Shown here piece after piece: positions 11,063 through 47,389 of a stretch of DNA of 64,000 nucleotides; the first letter of the stretch is position 1, and each line of letters opens with the position of its first letter. The position numbers were made by a program, and so were the translations under genes. The notes below the pieces were generated by a model. That model searched no databases, was not told the DNA's origin, and saw only the letters and a list, made by a program, of their open reading frames with translations. This stretch comes from Ceratotherium simum simum (lineage: Eukaryota > Chordata > Mammalia > Perissodactyla > Rhinocerotidae), in NCBI RefSeq assembly GCF_000283155.1, contig NW_004454210.1, positions 7,962,116 through 8,026,115 of the forward strand, written 5' to 3'.

Positions 11063-12549
11063 GGTTGTGTTTCTTATCACAAATATCATTACTCTCATTT
11101 CTTTGTTTTCTACTCACTTGAGAGAAAAAAAGAACAGGGCAAGTGCAAGTTCAAATAGCTATAAAACAAATATTGCTGAAAAGATGGTGACACCACAGAA
11201 ACAGATCCACTGGCTGGTGGGCAGTAGCACCCTGAGAGGGTTTGAAGTATCCATTCACTCATGAAAGTCTGCATTTGGCATATGTCAGGCATTTAGGGGA
11301 ATCCAGACTTTGTCTGGAATAGGGAGATGTGTCCTGTAAATGGGAGCTGTGGCAGACCCTGCCGATTGGCCCCTCAAGGCTCATTCAAACTTCCTCGGGT
11401 ATACCTTCCTGAGCTGTAAAGGCTGAAAAACTGGAAACCACTTTCCCGGACTTCCTTGAAGCAGAGGAACCTGTGTGAAACTCAGAAGGTGAGCCTGGGA
11501 AGGTGGAAGTGAGGAATGGAGGGGTGAGCCACATTGGGAGGTCGGGTTGCAGTAACTTTGGGTGGGCTCCACTGGTGCCTAGTGTCCCAGGTGTGGGGTG
11601 GTGGGCAGTGGCAACAATGGAACTTCTGTTAGAACAGTTCTTCTAGAACTCAGCACTCTTAGCAGCATTGTTCCTGACTACTAGCAACCCACCTGTTTCC
11701 CTATCCTTCTCAGAAATTCTGTATGCTCCTTACTAATACCCTGTAATCAATGCTTTTCTGCTTTTCACATCTAGAATGGACTCTGTTATCTGCAACTTGG
11801 AATACTTACCAACAGATTACTCCATCCAAATTAAAGCTATTCAAGGAGATGTGTTGTGACATCATTCTCTTCAAATCCCCTGAAGTCGTGACAAGTCTCC
11901 TGTTAGACTGTCTTCTAGTTACCAGTCACAGTTTCCATCTCTTCCTCCCACGCACTCTGATGTTTGTCAGTCAGAGGGGTTCCAGCATTCCCTACCTGAC
12001 TGCTGATTTTTGTCCTCTGTTTCCTCCTCTGGTGCCTTGAAGGTGTTCATTTTGACATCCAGCCTGATATTCTTCCTTGGCACTTTTGTGGCACCTCCAG
12101 CACTGTCACTTGGATGTTTTGTGACAGCTATTACCGTGAGAACATAAACACCATGGGGAAGTAAACACATTGACCAGCACGACTCAAAATGAAAAAACAA
12201 AGCATAAGTGCTCATCGATCCAGAGCTCACAGTACAGCCTGCCAGGAGAGCTCTCATTAGCTGAGGGCATCTGATAATGCTCTGTCTACTGGCTAAAGGG
12301 TCTCGTAAAAAAAAAAAAAAACTATGTTAACTCTATTCTTCAATACTGTGTTTCCTCATGTAAATGGCACTATCAGCTTTGTATAGAACGATACTAGAGT
12401 AGTATACTTTTATTGTACAAAAAAGCAGATGGCAGGGAAGTTGAATATAAGGACTGAAAGCCACCTAGAGATGCTTCACGTCAATAGCACTAATGAGACA
12501 GTGAGAGAAGGCACCTGTGCTAAGAAAGGTTGTAAAGTGGCTAGCTGCA
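11063..12549. other. Intergenic, nothing recognised
   Basis: No supported gene. The open frames at 11381-11572, 11750-12040 and 11967-12257 have no recognisable domain and overlap others on the opposite strand. Confidence 0.5.
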
Positions 12550-13400
12550 ATTCTAATACCAAATTCCAGTGTGTGGAAGACCTCCAACACCACCAAGCAA
12601 TTCTCTGACACCAGCTGGGTGTCCTACAATTCAATTCAGTTCTGACACTATCTACCCAGAGATTGAATACAATTCCACAGGTTAAGGAACTTCAGATGCC
12701 CCACTTCAGATGCCAGTCACAAGTCCAGGTTGTTATCTGTGCTTCTGATCCACTGGCTACAGATTGGAGGTTCCCATGATCCCCTCCTTGGGGTCAATCT
12801 AACTTGCTAGAGTGACTCACAGAACTCAGGAAACGCATTTACTGACTAAGTAACTGGTTTATTATAAAAGGATATAACTCAGGATGGAAGAGATGCATGG
12901 GACAAGGTATATGGGAAGGGCGCAGAGCTTCCACGCCCTCTCCAGGCATGCCACTCTCTCAGCACCTCCACGTGTTCACCAACCTGGAAGTGCTCTGAAC
13001 GCTATCCTTTCGGGTTTTTATGGAGGCTTCATTTCACAAGTGTGATTGATTAAACCACTGGCCATTGGCAATGAATGTGACCTCCAGCCCCTTTCCCTGC
13101 CCTGGAAATCAGGGGGTAGGACTGAAAGTTCCAACCCTCCAGTCACATGGTTGGTTCTCCTGGCAACCAGCCCCCATCCTTAGGTGCTTTCCAAGTTATC
13201 TCATTAACATAAACACAGTTGTGATGGAAAGGGGCTGGTTATGAACAATAAGACACCCATTTCACCTTTATGGCTCTGAAGCAATTTCAGGGACTGAGGA
13301 TAAGAGACCAAATATTGTAACAAAAGGTGCTCTCATTGCTCCGAGTGCTCAAGAAATTCCAAATGTTTTGGGAGCTGTAAGCCAGGAACTGTGGACAAAG
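12550..13400 (-). mobile_element. ERV LTR-like repeat, minus strand
   Basis: The block from CTCCAACACCACCAAGCAATTCTC through ACTGGTTTATTATAAAAGGATATAACTC and TTTTTATGGAGGCTTCAT to GACACCCATTTCACC is a repeat commonly seen in mammalian genomes with LTR organisation. TTTATT near 12860 gives an AATAAA on the minus strand. It looks close to full length. I am unsure of the family name. Confidence 0.6.
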
Positions 13401-13492
13401 ACCAAATATATATGACAAATATATTTTGGTCATCCGAACGACCAAATATGTATTTCTTATCAGTCACAATATTGCACTAGCCCAGTGGTTCA

Positions 13493-13654
13493 CATGCTTG
13501 ACTGCACGTTAGAATCACTGGGACTTTTTAAAAAATGTAAATAACCAGGCCCAAACCTACACCAATCAAATCAGAATCTCTGTAGTTGGGGCTCAGGCGT
13601 TTTTTTTTTTAAGCTCAGGTGGTTCTAATGAGCCCTCAATGTTGAGAACCACTG
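13493..13654. mobile_element. MER20-like hAT MITE with both ends
   Basis: It starts CAGTGGTTC and ends GAGAACCACTG, an inverted terminal repeat pair. The interior has CACGTTAGAATCACTGGG and AATCAGAATCTCTG, typical of the MER20 group. It is about 160 bp long and non-coding. Confidence 0.75.
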
Positions 13655-13660
13655 GGTAGG

Positions 13661-15125
13661 GCTTTCTACTTTGCCCTATTTATCCTTGTGAATGTGGCTC
13701 TTTCTCCTCTCTCCACAGGCCACTGAGGATTTAAGACAAAGTAACCACGTAGGTTTTTTCCGTAAGTGGCTGGAGGCCCGCTTCCCATTCAAAGACTGTC
13801 TTACACATCAGGCCTTTCTGGTGTGGATGGGAGCTAGACAAGGGCATGAACAATAGCAGGCAGTGGTCATTGGGGGCCATCTTGGAGTCTCCCTTAGATA
13901 TGTGCCTTAGGTAGTAAAAATTTCACCAGCCAGCCAACAAACCTCGGACCATTGTCCTAGGATTGGGATGGCTAAGCCCTCTTTCCTCAGCTGAACATAA
14001 CAGTTTACATGGCTTTCCAGTTTCCCCTAAATGATACCAGTGGCAAATGGGTCAGGAGAGTGAGGAAATATTTTCCTTAGAGTAAGAGTTGGCAAACTTT
14101 TTCCATAAAGGACCAGATAGTAAGTTATTTAGGCTTTCTGGGACAAGGGGCAAAACTGAGGATCTCATGTAGGTTCCTATATAACAGAAGAGAAAACTCC
14201 TGCCCTGCCCCCTTACCCCATTTACCTGGAGTGAACCATCCCCAGTGGTGAACACGCTTGGTGCCCAGTGGCCATCAGCTGGGGACATTCTCAGGGCAAA
14301 GAGCCACTTGCCTGATGGGGAGGGGCTTGATGGACAGTGGGAGTGTTGGCTGCCACGGTCAGTTTCACTCTGCCAGTGTCATCTAGACCCTGGAGCACAA
14401 GTCCAGTCATCTCTGGTTGGGCCACAGGCCAGAGTGGGGGCAATTCATCGAGTTGCTGATGACTGGACTGGGATTCCACTGCTTGGTCCCCTGTAGTTGC
14501 CAACAGTGAAGTCACCCACATGTAGGTGGTGAGCAGCATGGGCCCTGGGTAGGGGCAAGATTCAGCCAGCAACTAGGGAAACTGGTGCCGGGAGTGGAGG
14601 GGAGAACAGGGGCCAGGGCCGCATATGACTTTCATGGGCCCTTGGAACTTATGCCTTCATGGGCCCTTCCTTCTTAAAACCTATTAAAGATCATATTTTA
14701 TAACTGTGTTGGTATAAAGGCAAATATAATCCAGGCTAGATTATATTCTTTTCTTCTGATTTTAAAATGAATTAAATTATTTTTGTGGTGCCCTAAAAGT
14801 ACTGTGGGCCCCCAGGCCCTGTGTGTGCTGTGCCTAATGGGTAAGTCGGCCCTGACGTGGTTGGAGGGAGCACCCAAGTTTGGTCTCTGCGGCTCACAGT
14901 GCTAGTCTGTTGGAGTGGTACCCAAGGGCTACACAAAAACAAGCAGTGGGCTGGATTTGACCCGTGGGTCCTGGTTGGCTGACACCTGCTCTGGATGACC
15001 AGATGCAATTAGCTGAGAGGATTTCCTATGGGCCGTAGGATACCTAAGAAAAGACATAGTCACCTACGGTGACTGGTAACCAGTGCAGAGAGTTAGCTCT
15101 CCTGCCAGGTCCTGCCGCGCAACCC
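13661..15125. other. Intergenic with split hAT-like fragments
   Basis: GTTGGCAAACTTTTTCCATAAAGGACCAGATAGTAA near 14088 and GGCTGGATTTGACCCGTGGG..GGCTGACACCTGCTC near 14948 look like the two ends of one hAT-like repeat. Between them lies about 800 bp of GC-richer sequence that I cannot assign. No gene is supported. Confidence 0.45.
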
Positions 15126-15129
15126 CACT

Positions 15130-15420
15130 ATTTTTTTTCCTAATGAAGCATTACTCACTTATGGAAAAGTGGGTGAAACATATGTGTACAACTAAATGAA
15201 TTATCCCAAAGCAAGCACCCATCCAGATCAAGAAATAGGACTTTTTGCCAGCCTTCCAGAGGCTCCTCTTGTTCCCCTCCCAATCACCGCCCCCTTTCTC
15301 CACCTGAAGGAGGCTACTAAATTGACTTCTAACCCTGTAGATCAGTTTTGTTGGTATAAATGGAATAATACCACATATCACATTGCACTCTTTGTGTCTG
15401 GTGTCTTTCAGTCCCAGCCA
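15130..15420 (-). mobile_element. L1 3' fragment, antisense
   Basis: TACAACTAAATGAATTATC, CACCCATCCAGATCAAGAAATAGGA and TATAAATGGAATAATACCACAT..TTTGTGTCTGG resemble the reversed 3' part of old L1 elements. It is diverged. Confidence 0.55.
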
Positions 15421-16255
15421 TTATTGCTCTTGTGTTTCTGGAAGGACTGAATGTAGTGGACCACCACTTACAAGATCCTTTTGTCATGAGATTGGTTCTC
15501 TTCAAGAGGCTTGGCTGGAGGAGAGGAGGACCTGTAAGCAGCCAGCCCAGGGTGCTGTGGGGACTAGAGAGATGAAAGGTACATTGATGCTACAAAGCGC
15601 CTGGCAACCAACCCAGATGCCTTGCCACAGGCAGGCTGACAATCGGGAAACCCCACCTGACTGGAGAAGTTGATTAAGGAGGCTCCTCTTGACCTCAATT
15701 CTATTGCCTCTGAGACTCATTAGCCTCCACTTATTAAAAAGAAAAAAAAATTTTTGACAGGGCAGACATATTCAACATGCTTTACGTTTGAGCATGAGTC
15801 AAATCTAACTACAACTCACCTCCGGAGTTCAGGGCTGCCATGTATAACTGTGAAGGCTGTGTACTGCACAACTCGAGGGAGCATCATTTACACGGAATAC
15901 AGTGTGAACAGTGCTGCACATGGAACTCCACAGTGCAGTTATCATCATGTTAGCAGAATCAGTTGCCTGGATCCAGACCACAGTTGAGCTTAGCATGTGA
16001 TCTAGACACGTAGACCTTCACCACTTATACATGTTTGGGGAAAAGGCTCTTCAAATTAGTTAAGTGTTTTGGTTAACCCATTAACCAGAAATCCTTTCTC
16101 TTTTTTTGGCCCAACAAGCTAAAATGATTGAGTCTGTATTTGATGATCAAGAAGATCTTAACAGAATCTCCTTTGGGTGTTTATGTCGGGAGAATGGAGT
16201 GTAGTGGGAGGTGGGCAGCAATTACATTTTGAACATCATTTCTCTTTATTTGGGA
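15421..16255. other. Intergenic, nothing recognised
   Basis: No supported gene or repeat. Confidence 0.5.
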
Positions 16256-16705
16256 TGTATCTATAAAAGGAAACATCTATATAGATATAGATGAAATGTC
16301 CAGAACAGGCAAATCCATGGACATAGAAAGTAGATTAGTGGTTGCCAGAGGTCCTGAGTTTCTTTTTGGGGTGATGAAAATCTTCTGGAATTTGATTGTG
16401 GTGATGGTTGTATGACTCTGTAAATATACCAAAAACAACTGAGTTGCACACTTTATTTATTTATTTATTTATTTGCTGAGAAAGAGTTACCCTGAGCTAA
16501 CATCTGTTGCCAATCTTCCTCTATTTTGTATGTGAGTTGCCACCACAGCATGGCCGCTGACAAGTGGCGTAGGTCTGCACCCAGGAATGGAACCTGGGAC
16601 ACTGAACTTAACCACTAGGCCACCAGGGCTGGCCCAGAAGTGTACACTTTAAAAGGGTGAATTTTATGGTATATGGATTATATCTCAATAAAGCTATTAC
16701 TTAAA
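16256..16705 (+). mobile_element. L1 3' end split by an ERE
   Basis: Plus-strand L1 3' sequence (GAAATGTCCAGAACAGGCAAATCC, GATTAGTGGTTGCCAGAGG, GTGATGGTTGTATGACTCTG) continues after an inserted ERE as TACACTTTAAAAGGGTGAATTTTATGG and ends at TCAATAAAGC with an A-rich tail. The junctions GCACACTTTA and GTACACTTTA bracket the insertion. Confidence 0.8.
16452..16635 (-). mobile_element. ERE SINE nested in L1
   Basis: Its tail is a (TTTA)n run at 16452-16474. The body CTGAGCTAACATCTGTTGCCAATCTTCCTC and head CCAGGGCTGGCCC follow. It interrupts the L1 and is therefore younger than it. Confidence 0.88.
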
Positions 16706-17689
16706 AAAAGTGAAAAGACACTAAATCTTTACTGATCTCAGGACGCCCCTGAAACTGTTTTTTCAAAGAAGGAACGCTTCTGAGCTTTATGAATGATTTT
16801 CCTTTTCCTCTAAAGGCAGAGCTTGGGGACATTTGTGCCTGAGGACCTGGGGCAAGTTCACCTGTTACAGACCACCCTAAGAATCCCAAGGCTATCATCT
16901 CAGTCCCATGTCTTGTTCCAAATAATCTTAAATCTGCTAAAAATCCAGCCCAACACTCTTTTATATATTGCTCCTAAGAACAATAACTCAGTTTGAGACT
17001 CTGATTTAAGAAATTTTAGGAAACTCAGTTCCAATTCTCTGAAAAGATGAAAACCCAGTTAGGAGCCATGGCTGTCTTCCTGTGAGAGGGGTAAATTTTC
17101 CTTCAGATGACTAAGGTTTTCACTCTTGCCATGTACTCTCTTGCTCCCCAAGACCCCCCAGGTGAAGGGCCTGCAGGTCCAGGGCCCTGAGACTGGGAGA
17201 CAGACCAGAACCTCCATGCCCAGGCCTGCCTTTGCCTTCCCTGAGCGTGTTGAGTAGGGGCTGAGTTTAGGTCAGGAGAGCAAATTCCTGTCGAGAAGGC
17301 AGGGTGTTGCTGGGGGCCGTCTGCGTCCTGCGTTGCACCTTGGGAGGACACAGCTGAAGGGAGGAAAGCGTGAGTCAAGGGCTTCTTTTGTGAACGGGGG
17401 ACATTCAAGTGCATCCTGACAATTGTTTACAAGGCCTGGCTCCTTTTAAGCAGTTGTCCAAATATTTTTAGAACAAAAGTTCAAAACGGGCACGCTCCTG
17501 CACTACCCAGGCATGGATCAGCAGAAGGGCCCGCGAGTTGAAATAGCACTTCCTCTCTGTCTCTCCAAGGGAAAAAGAGATCAAATATGAGCATGCCACT
17601 TGTGGGACCCCGAAGCAAAGGGACATGGGCTAGTTGGGAAGCTTTCCTGCCACCCTGCACCTGATTTGAGAGCCAACACTGACAGAGCA
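16706..17689. other. Intergenic, no supported gene
   Basis: Minus-strand frames at 17103-17414 and 17481-17696 have no recognisable domains. No repeat was named. Confidence 0.5.
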
Positions 17690-17875
17690 CTTTCACGTGC
17701 CACGTGCCCTTCTGAGCATTTTACATTTATTAACTCCTCTACTCTTCACAATAGCCTATGCCATTGGTATGACTATTATCCCCATTCTAAAGATGAGGAG
17801 ACTGAGGCACACAGAGGTTATTGTGCCCAGGGTCACACAGCAAGCAGGCAGCAGAGCTGGGACCGGAACCCAGAG
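17690..17875 (+). repeat. MIR SINE
   Basis: GAGCATTTTACATTTATTAACTC, TATCCCCATTCTAAAGATGAGGAGACTGAGGCACA and GGTCACACAGCAAGCAGGCAG are the standard MIR core and 3' blocks. Confidence 0.85.
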
Positions 17876-20536
17876 AGTACACGTTCCTCCTTGCTACATC
17901 GTTTGTGCTGTTCATGGAGGCACTTGGGAGTTTCTCTGAGCAGGCTCAGGCGACCCAACAGATCAGCACTCTTTCTGCTCACCTGGGAAGAGGCGGCTTA
18001 CGGAATTGCTCCTCTAGACTTGTCTCCACTGAAAAGCTGAATCACTGTGTACTAATCTCAACCTCTACACTCTCCACAACAGAGAATCAAGGCAGCCACT
18101 CTCCAAGGTGGGAACCCAAACTGGCATTAACAACAGGCCCCATCAGGCCCTCGATCTATGCAAACTCTCTCCTCATCCCTTTGGGCCTTGCCCAGAAATT
18201 AAAACCGGTTTCTCTATGACATGAAGAGCTGGAAATGTCCAGGTCAGAACAGGGACCTGTTTCTTCAGAGGCTCCAGGGTCTGGAAACTCGGCTTCCAGT
18301 GTGAGCGTGTAGGATAATCCTATTATAAGAGGCTTCTAAATTCCCTAATTTTGCTGGAATGTGGTGTCACTTTAAATGAGATTATATAAAAGAATGGGCA
18401 GGGTGTGGGGGTGACGATGGTAGAGGCACGGGCAACCGCGTTATGCAGGGATTTTCTCAGCAATTCTATGACTGGGGCATTCTGCCAGCTTGGCTTTTGG
18501 CTTACAGGGGAGGCTCAATTAGGGCCTGTTCACCTAGTTGTTCTAACAAGACTTAACTTTATGGAGGTTTGTGGCAAAACCACTCACTTTTGCAAGAGCC
18601 CTGCCAGTGCTGAACAGGAGCCCACAAGCAGCTGGATGTTCACCAGCAGGAAGCCACACCACTGACGGTCCCACAGCAGCTCTGCCACCTGAGCAGGCCT
18701 ACTCCGCCTCAGGGTCATGCTGGCTAAAAGCAGCTAGAAAAAATCAACTCAGTCACCCGTAGGCCATCCCCTAGTAGAGCTCCCTCAGCAAACACCACTT
18801 CAAAACACAAGCAAGAAATAAAGGAACACGCAGATCCTAGTAGAAATACTATATTCATTTTTGAGGACTGCTATGTTTTAAGGCAAATGTCACACATACA
18901 AAACAGAGATGAACAGTACTCAACAGTATTTACGACATGTTAGAAGAGAATAGTGGGGGAGACAATGAGAAACTGGGATTTTCCCCAGCTGGGTCTGATT
19001 CCTCCTGTGGGCTGAAAAACGGCACCTCGTCCCTCCCAGGGGAAGGGGCGTGCTCCTCATCATCGGGATTTTATACCGAAGGTCCCTTCTCCAGGCCCCT
19101 GTGCTCGCCTCACTGCATTTCCAGGTCCAGGAAAGAGGATGTGCAGTCACTGGGTCTCGTTGTTCAGCTCTAATTTCCACATTTTGTGAAATTCACCTTT
19201 AGAAACAGGAAATTCAGGATACCCAAGCCACACAACCTAGAGTTAGTTCACCTCTGGTCACACTCAAACTTGCTCGGATTGGAGCTAAAACAATATATAC
19301 ACACACACACACATATGTATACATATATATGTGTGTGTGTGCCTATAGAGCAAAATATATGTGGAAGAAGGAAAGATAAGAGGTACTGAAACCTGAAAAA
19401 CAGTGAGTGTTCATTTGCAGTTTGGAATCAAACAACGAGATTGTTTCCCCTTTGAAAACAGAAGGGCATCAGCAACCAGCTCTACCGGAGGCTGATTCCA
19501 GGCACCTCTCGGCTCAGTTCCTGGTCCCTCCTGGCTTCACAGGAGATGGGAGTGGCTTAGCTGGTTTAGGGTTGGAGGGAGTTGGGCCTTCCCACTGGCC
19601 GGGTCAGCTCTGTGCCCTTGGCTCTTCTCCACCGCTCTGCTCAGGCGCGGGCCCCTAATTTTAAAATGGAGGAGCTTGACTGTCTCTGTCCTGTCCACCC
19701 ATTCTCATTGCAATGGGGCATACAGCTCAATAGTGTACTCCCCTTCTGTAGGGCCTGGGTGACAGCAAAACCACAGCAACAGGGAAAACAAGGGAACGAA
19801 TGAGGCTGAAAGTGTGGGAGCTTTAATGGCCTGTTGTGGGGTGGCAGACACACTGCCTGGGTCTGGGAGTCATGGAAGTCAGGTACCGGGACACGTGGTG
19901 GAAGGCGGGGTAGTCAACTCACCAACACTTGAAGGACATCAGGAAGAGGCTGCATCTGATGCTCTCACATAACTACAAGGAGAATGAGTGGCATGATAAC
20001 ATTGCTAATGCACACTGAGGACAAAGCCCTGCTCATCAAAGCTGTCTTGACCAGGAGAACAAGGCCTCTGGGAGAAAGGTATCACTTAGGTACAAAATCA
20101 GAAGAGCATGGGGGTGATATCCAAGAAGTGAGATGGTTGTTCTCACGGATTCACTCAGTTCGCCTCACCGAATCCCTCTGAGGTAGGTAAGAGACAGGTG
20201 ACATCGGCTCCATTTTACACATGGGGTAAAGTGAGGCCCAGGACTTGCTGCAGGTCATACCACGGAGACACACCAACAACCACAGTGAAACAGCTGTCTT
20301 GTGCCTTTTAGGTCTTCCCTGTCACTGGCAACGCCGGTCTTCTCTACAACGCCCCTTCACCTAGATTCAAACCAAGTCCACAGGTATCTGGGGGCACATG
20401 GACATTGGGCTTCTAATTCTAAACACTGATTACTGGCAGGAAAGGAAACCAAGTCCATGGAAATCAGCCAAAGCTTGGGGATCTGGGGATGGGGGCACCC
20501 CACCCCAATTAGTGGGTAGGTTCATGTTTTTTAATT
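17876..20536. other. Downstream flank of SLC1A4, no gene seen
   Basis: No supported coding region. A MIR scrap lies near 20180-20270 and an AC/GT microsatellite at 19294-19341. If SLC1A4 uses a more distal poly(A) site than the one proposed here, part of this stretch would be transcribed as 3' UTR. Confidence 0.45.
19294..19341. repeat. (AC)n-(AT)n-(GT)n inverted microsatellite
   Basis: An (AC)n run is followed by ATATGTATACATATATAT and then a (GT)n run, so the two arms are near-perfect reverse complements and could form a hairpin. Confidence 0.85.
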
Positions 20537-20551
20537 TTTATTATTTTTATT
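20537..20551 (-). promoter_or_regulatory. SLC1A4: Candidate poly(A) signals of SLC1A4
   Basis: Two AATAAA hexamers lie on the minus strand at 20551-20546 and 20542-20537, about 1 kb past the stop codon. They sit in an A-rich run, so they could be chance. The GT-rich stretch beyond them is only weakly convincing. Confidence 0.35.
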
Positions 20552-21523
20552 TTTTGCTGCAATGCAGCATTTTAGGGAGGGTCTAGTTGAATTAAAATAA
20601 TAGATTGATAAACCAACAAGGGTCCTGAATGTGATGACCACATCACACCTCCCCGGAAGAAGAGACCTTTCTCTGGCCTGTTGCCGAATCAGAGTGGATG
20701 GGGATAAAGCCACAGCGTTGTCAGAGGCCCCGGTCATGGAAGCAGAAAACATCGCCAGGGCCGGGAGGAGAGCGGGGACAATTGTGTGTGTGTGTGTCCT
20801 GTCATCCTGTCTTGATTAGGGTGCTCCCTTCCCACTGCAGGCTGTGCTCCCCATCCTTCCTTTTACCTCAGAATCTACATTGTTTACTTAATGCCACTGA
20901 CCAGAGACCCTCGCAGTGCTAACACCATCTGGAGTATTTCTAACTTGACAATGTGCAGCACGTGCCTCCAGCCCACCACCTGCAACCAGGGACCCAGAAG
21001 CCAGCCACACCTAGCTGTAGCACAAACTAAACACCTCAGTCCCAGCTCAGCAAATTCCAGCCAAGGCTAAGAATTTAGGAACTTTTCCAATTACTTCAGC
21101 TCACAAGGCAATGTGACAGATGACTGCAAACCCACTAGGTTTGCCAGGAAAGCGCCCAGTGCAGAGCTGACTGGGTACAATGAGGAGTACACCAGTATTT
21201 TCCCAAGCTTTAACCACCAGGTTCCCGTGACTTGTTATCTCCACGAGCCTGGCAGCCCAAGGGCGTGTTTCCAAACAGAGCCCTGGTGCACACACAGTTG
21301 CACCTGGACATGGATCGGGCCAAACGTCAGAGTGTCTTGGTCCTCGGTAACCAGTTCCCACTGGGAAGCCCAATGCCTGTGCGGAGAAGTAATCCTCAAA
21401 CCGGTGACGGGGCCAAAGCATTGCTCGGGAGGCTAAAAGTCGGAGAGGGCGTGCCAGTGTCCTGCGACTGCACTAACAGGGCGGGGCACCACCGTGGGCA
21501 GGCAAGCCCGAAGCCCAGCCGCA
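20543..21523 (-). other. SLC1A4: Probable SLC1A4 3' UTR
   Basis: This follows the TGA directly with no intron signal noticed, and it is largely free of named repeats, unlike the flanks. The end is inferred only from the AATAAA pair and may lie further left. Confidence 0.4.
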
Positions 21524-45809
<24,286 letters not shown>

Positions 45810-46330
45810 TCACACTCGCAGTCCCGCCCCCGCCGCTCCGGCCAATCAGCTCCCGGGAGCCGCGGCCGCGCGCCCCCCTCGGCCCGCCCCTGGCCTCCGG
45901 TGCCGGGGAGGAGCGGCTGGGCCGGGGGCGCTGTCTGAGGCCGCTGGCGGAGCCGGCCAATCCCGGCGCCCGCGCCTCCTCCAGGCCCAGCTGACCGGGG
46001 TCGGCTCCCGGCGACCACAGGGAGGCGCGGCCCGAGCGGCGGCCTCGGCTCGTTGGCACCTGCCGTGGCCGCTCAGGCCGGCCGGGGTCTGGGGCCTTGG
46101 AGTCAGAGAGCCCGGGAGAATGTGGAACGCGGCTGTGTTCCTTGTCCTGGGGATTGGGGGAGGGGAAGGGTTCACTCCAGGGTTGGTGCCTTCGCCCCCC
46201 CGCGGCCGGCGGCGGCTCCAGAGCTCGCCGGCCTCTCACGAAGGGGCCTCGCGCGGTGAAGGGGCCCAGGGCCGTCCTCCTGTCTCATCCCCCTCCTGCG
46301 TAAAATCCCCTCCTCCAGGAGTCCCGTGGG

Positions 46331-47385
46331 GTTGCGTGCGGTAAAGGACGCAGGGGTGTTCAGCGCAGGCCCTAGCCCTTAGACAAAGGATGGATGGGTG
46401 GGTGGCTGGGTGGATGGATGGATGAATCACGCTCATTAAGGGCTCTGACGAAGTTTCACCCCTAAGTGAAACGGGGTCCCCAGTGGCTCCAAACCCGACG
46501 TCCGGGCCCACTAGTGCACTACGAGGCGCATGCTTGGGGCTGCCTGGCAGCTGTCTGCGGTATGTGGGCTGAAGACGCAAAACTCTTCTAGAAGAAACGA
46601 AGTTCTCTCTCCACCGCTTATAGTTGTGTTTCTACCATGTAACTTCAGCTGAAACACACAAGCAACTGGAGTTGAACCTGTTCCATCCCTCGGCCCTCAA
46701 CCGTCGCCTGAAAACAGTGTAGACAGCTGTTTAGTCAGCTTGCAAAGATGGTTCCTTAATGTTCACATTCGACTCACTTCCTTTTTATTTCAACTTTTAT
46801 TTAATATCTGCTCTGGTCACCGCAGATATAAGAGAAACCTCTGCAGAGTCGTTTTACTCTGTCACATTTATTAGATTTTTATATTTTCTCATTCTGCTTT
46901 TGAAAGAAATTGTTCTTTTAAGACTTCTGTGAAAGGGAAGTCTTCTTTGTGTGTGGCTAACCTGAACTGAGAAGGAAGGCAATTTACTATAGATGTCTTA
47001 CTGAAAAGGAGTCATCTTAAAACATGCCACGACAGATATTTGTGCAAATCAAAATGCCTTGGTAAGGAACTTGAGGAGCTGTCCAAATCTTGAGACAGTG
47101 AGGATTAGTTGTTTGAAGCCAGCAAGCCAGCCATTGGCTGGAGCTTGTAGGATTTTTTGAGGGAAGGAGGGAGCTAGTGTCCGGTGAAAAGGTGTACATA
47201 TTTTTATCTGGTTTTGCAGAAAGAGGTTTGTTACTCTGTGGGCACCGAAGAGGAATTTCCAGGACACACTCTATTTGGCCAACCAGCCCCTCCCTTTGTT
47301 TTGACTACCACTTTTATGCAAAGGACTCTCAAATCATGCTCCAGAAATGAATCTCCATTTGCCTGCTTTACATCTCCACCTGGAT
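46331..47385. other. Upstream intergenic, no gene
   Basis: A (GGAT)n-like microsatellite lies at 46387-46427. The rest has no supported gene or repeat. Confidence 0.6.
46387..46427. repeat. (GGAT)n / GGGTGGCT microsatellite
   Basis: GGATGGATGGGTGGGTGGCTGG followed by GTGGATGGATGGATGAATC, an imperfect tetranucleotide tract next to the CpG island. Confidence 0.85.
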
Positions 47386-47389
47386 ATTG

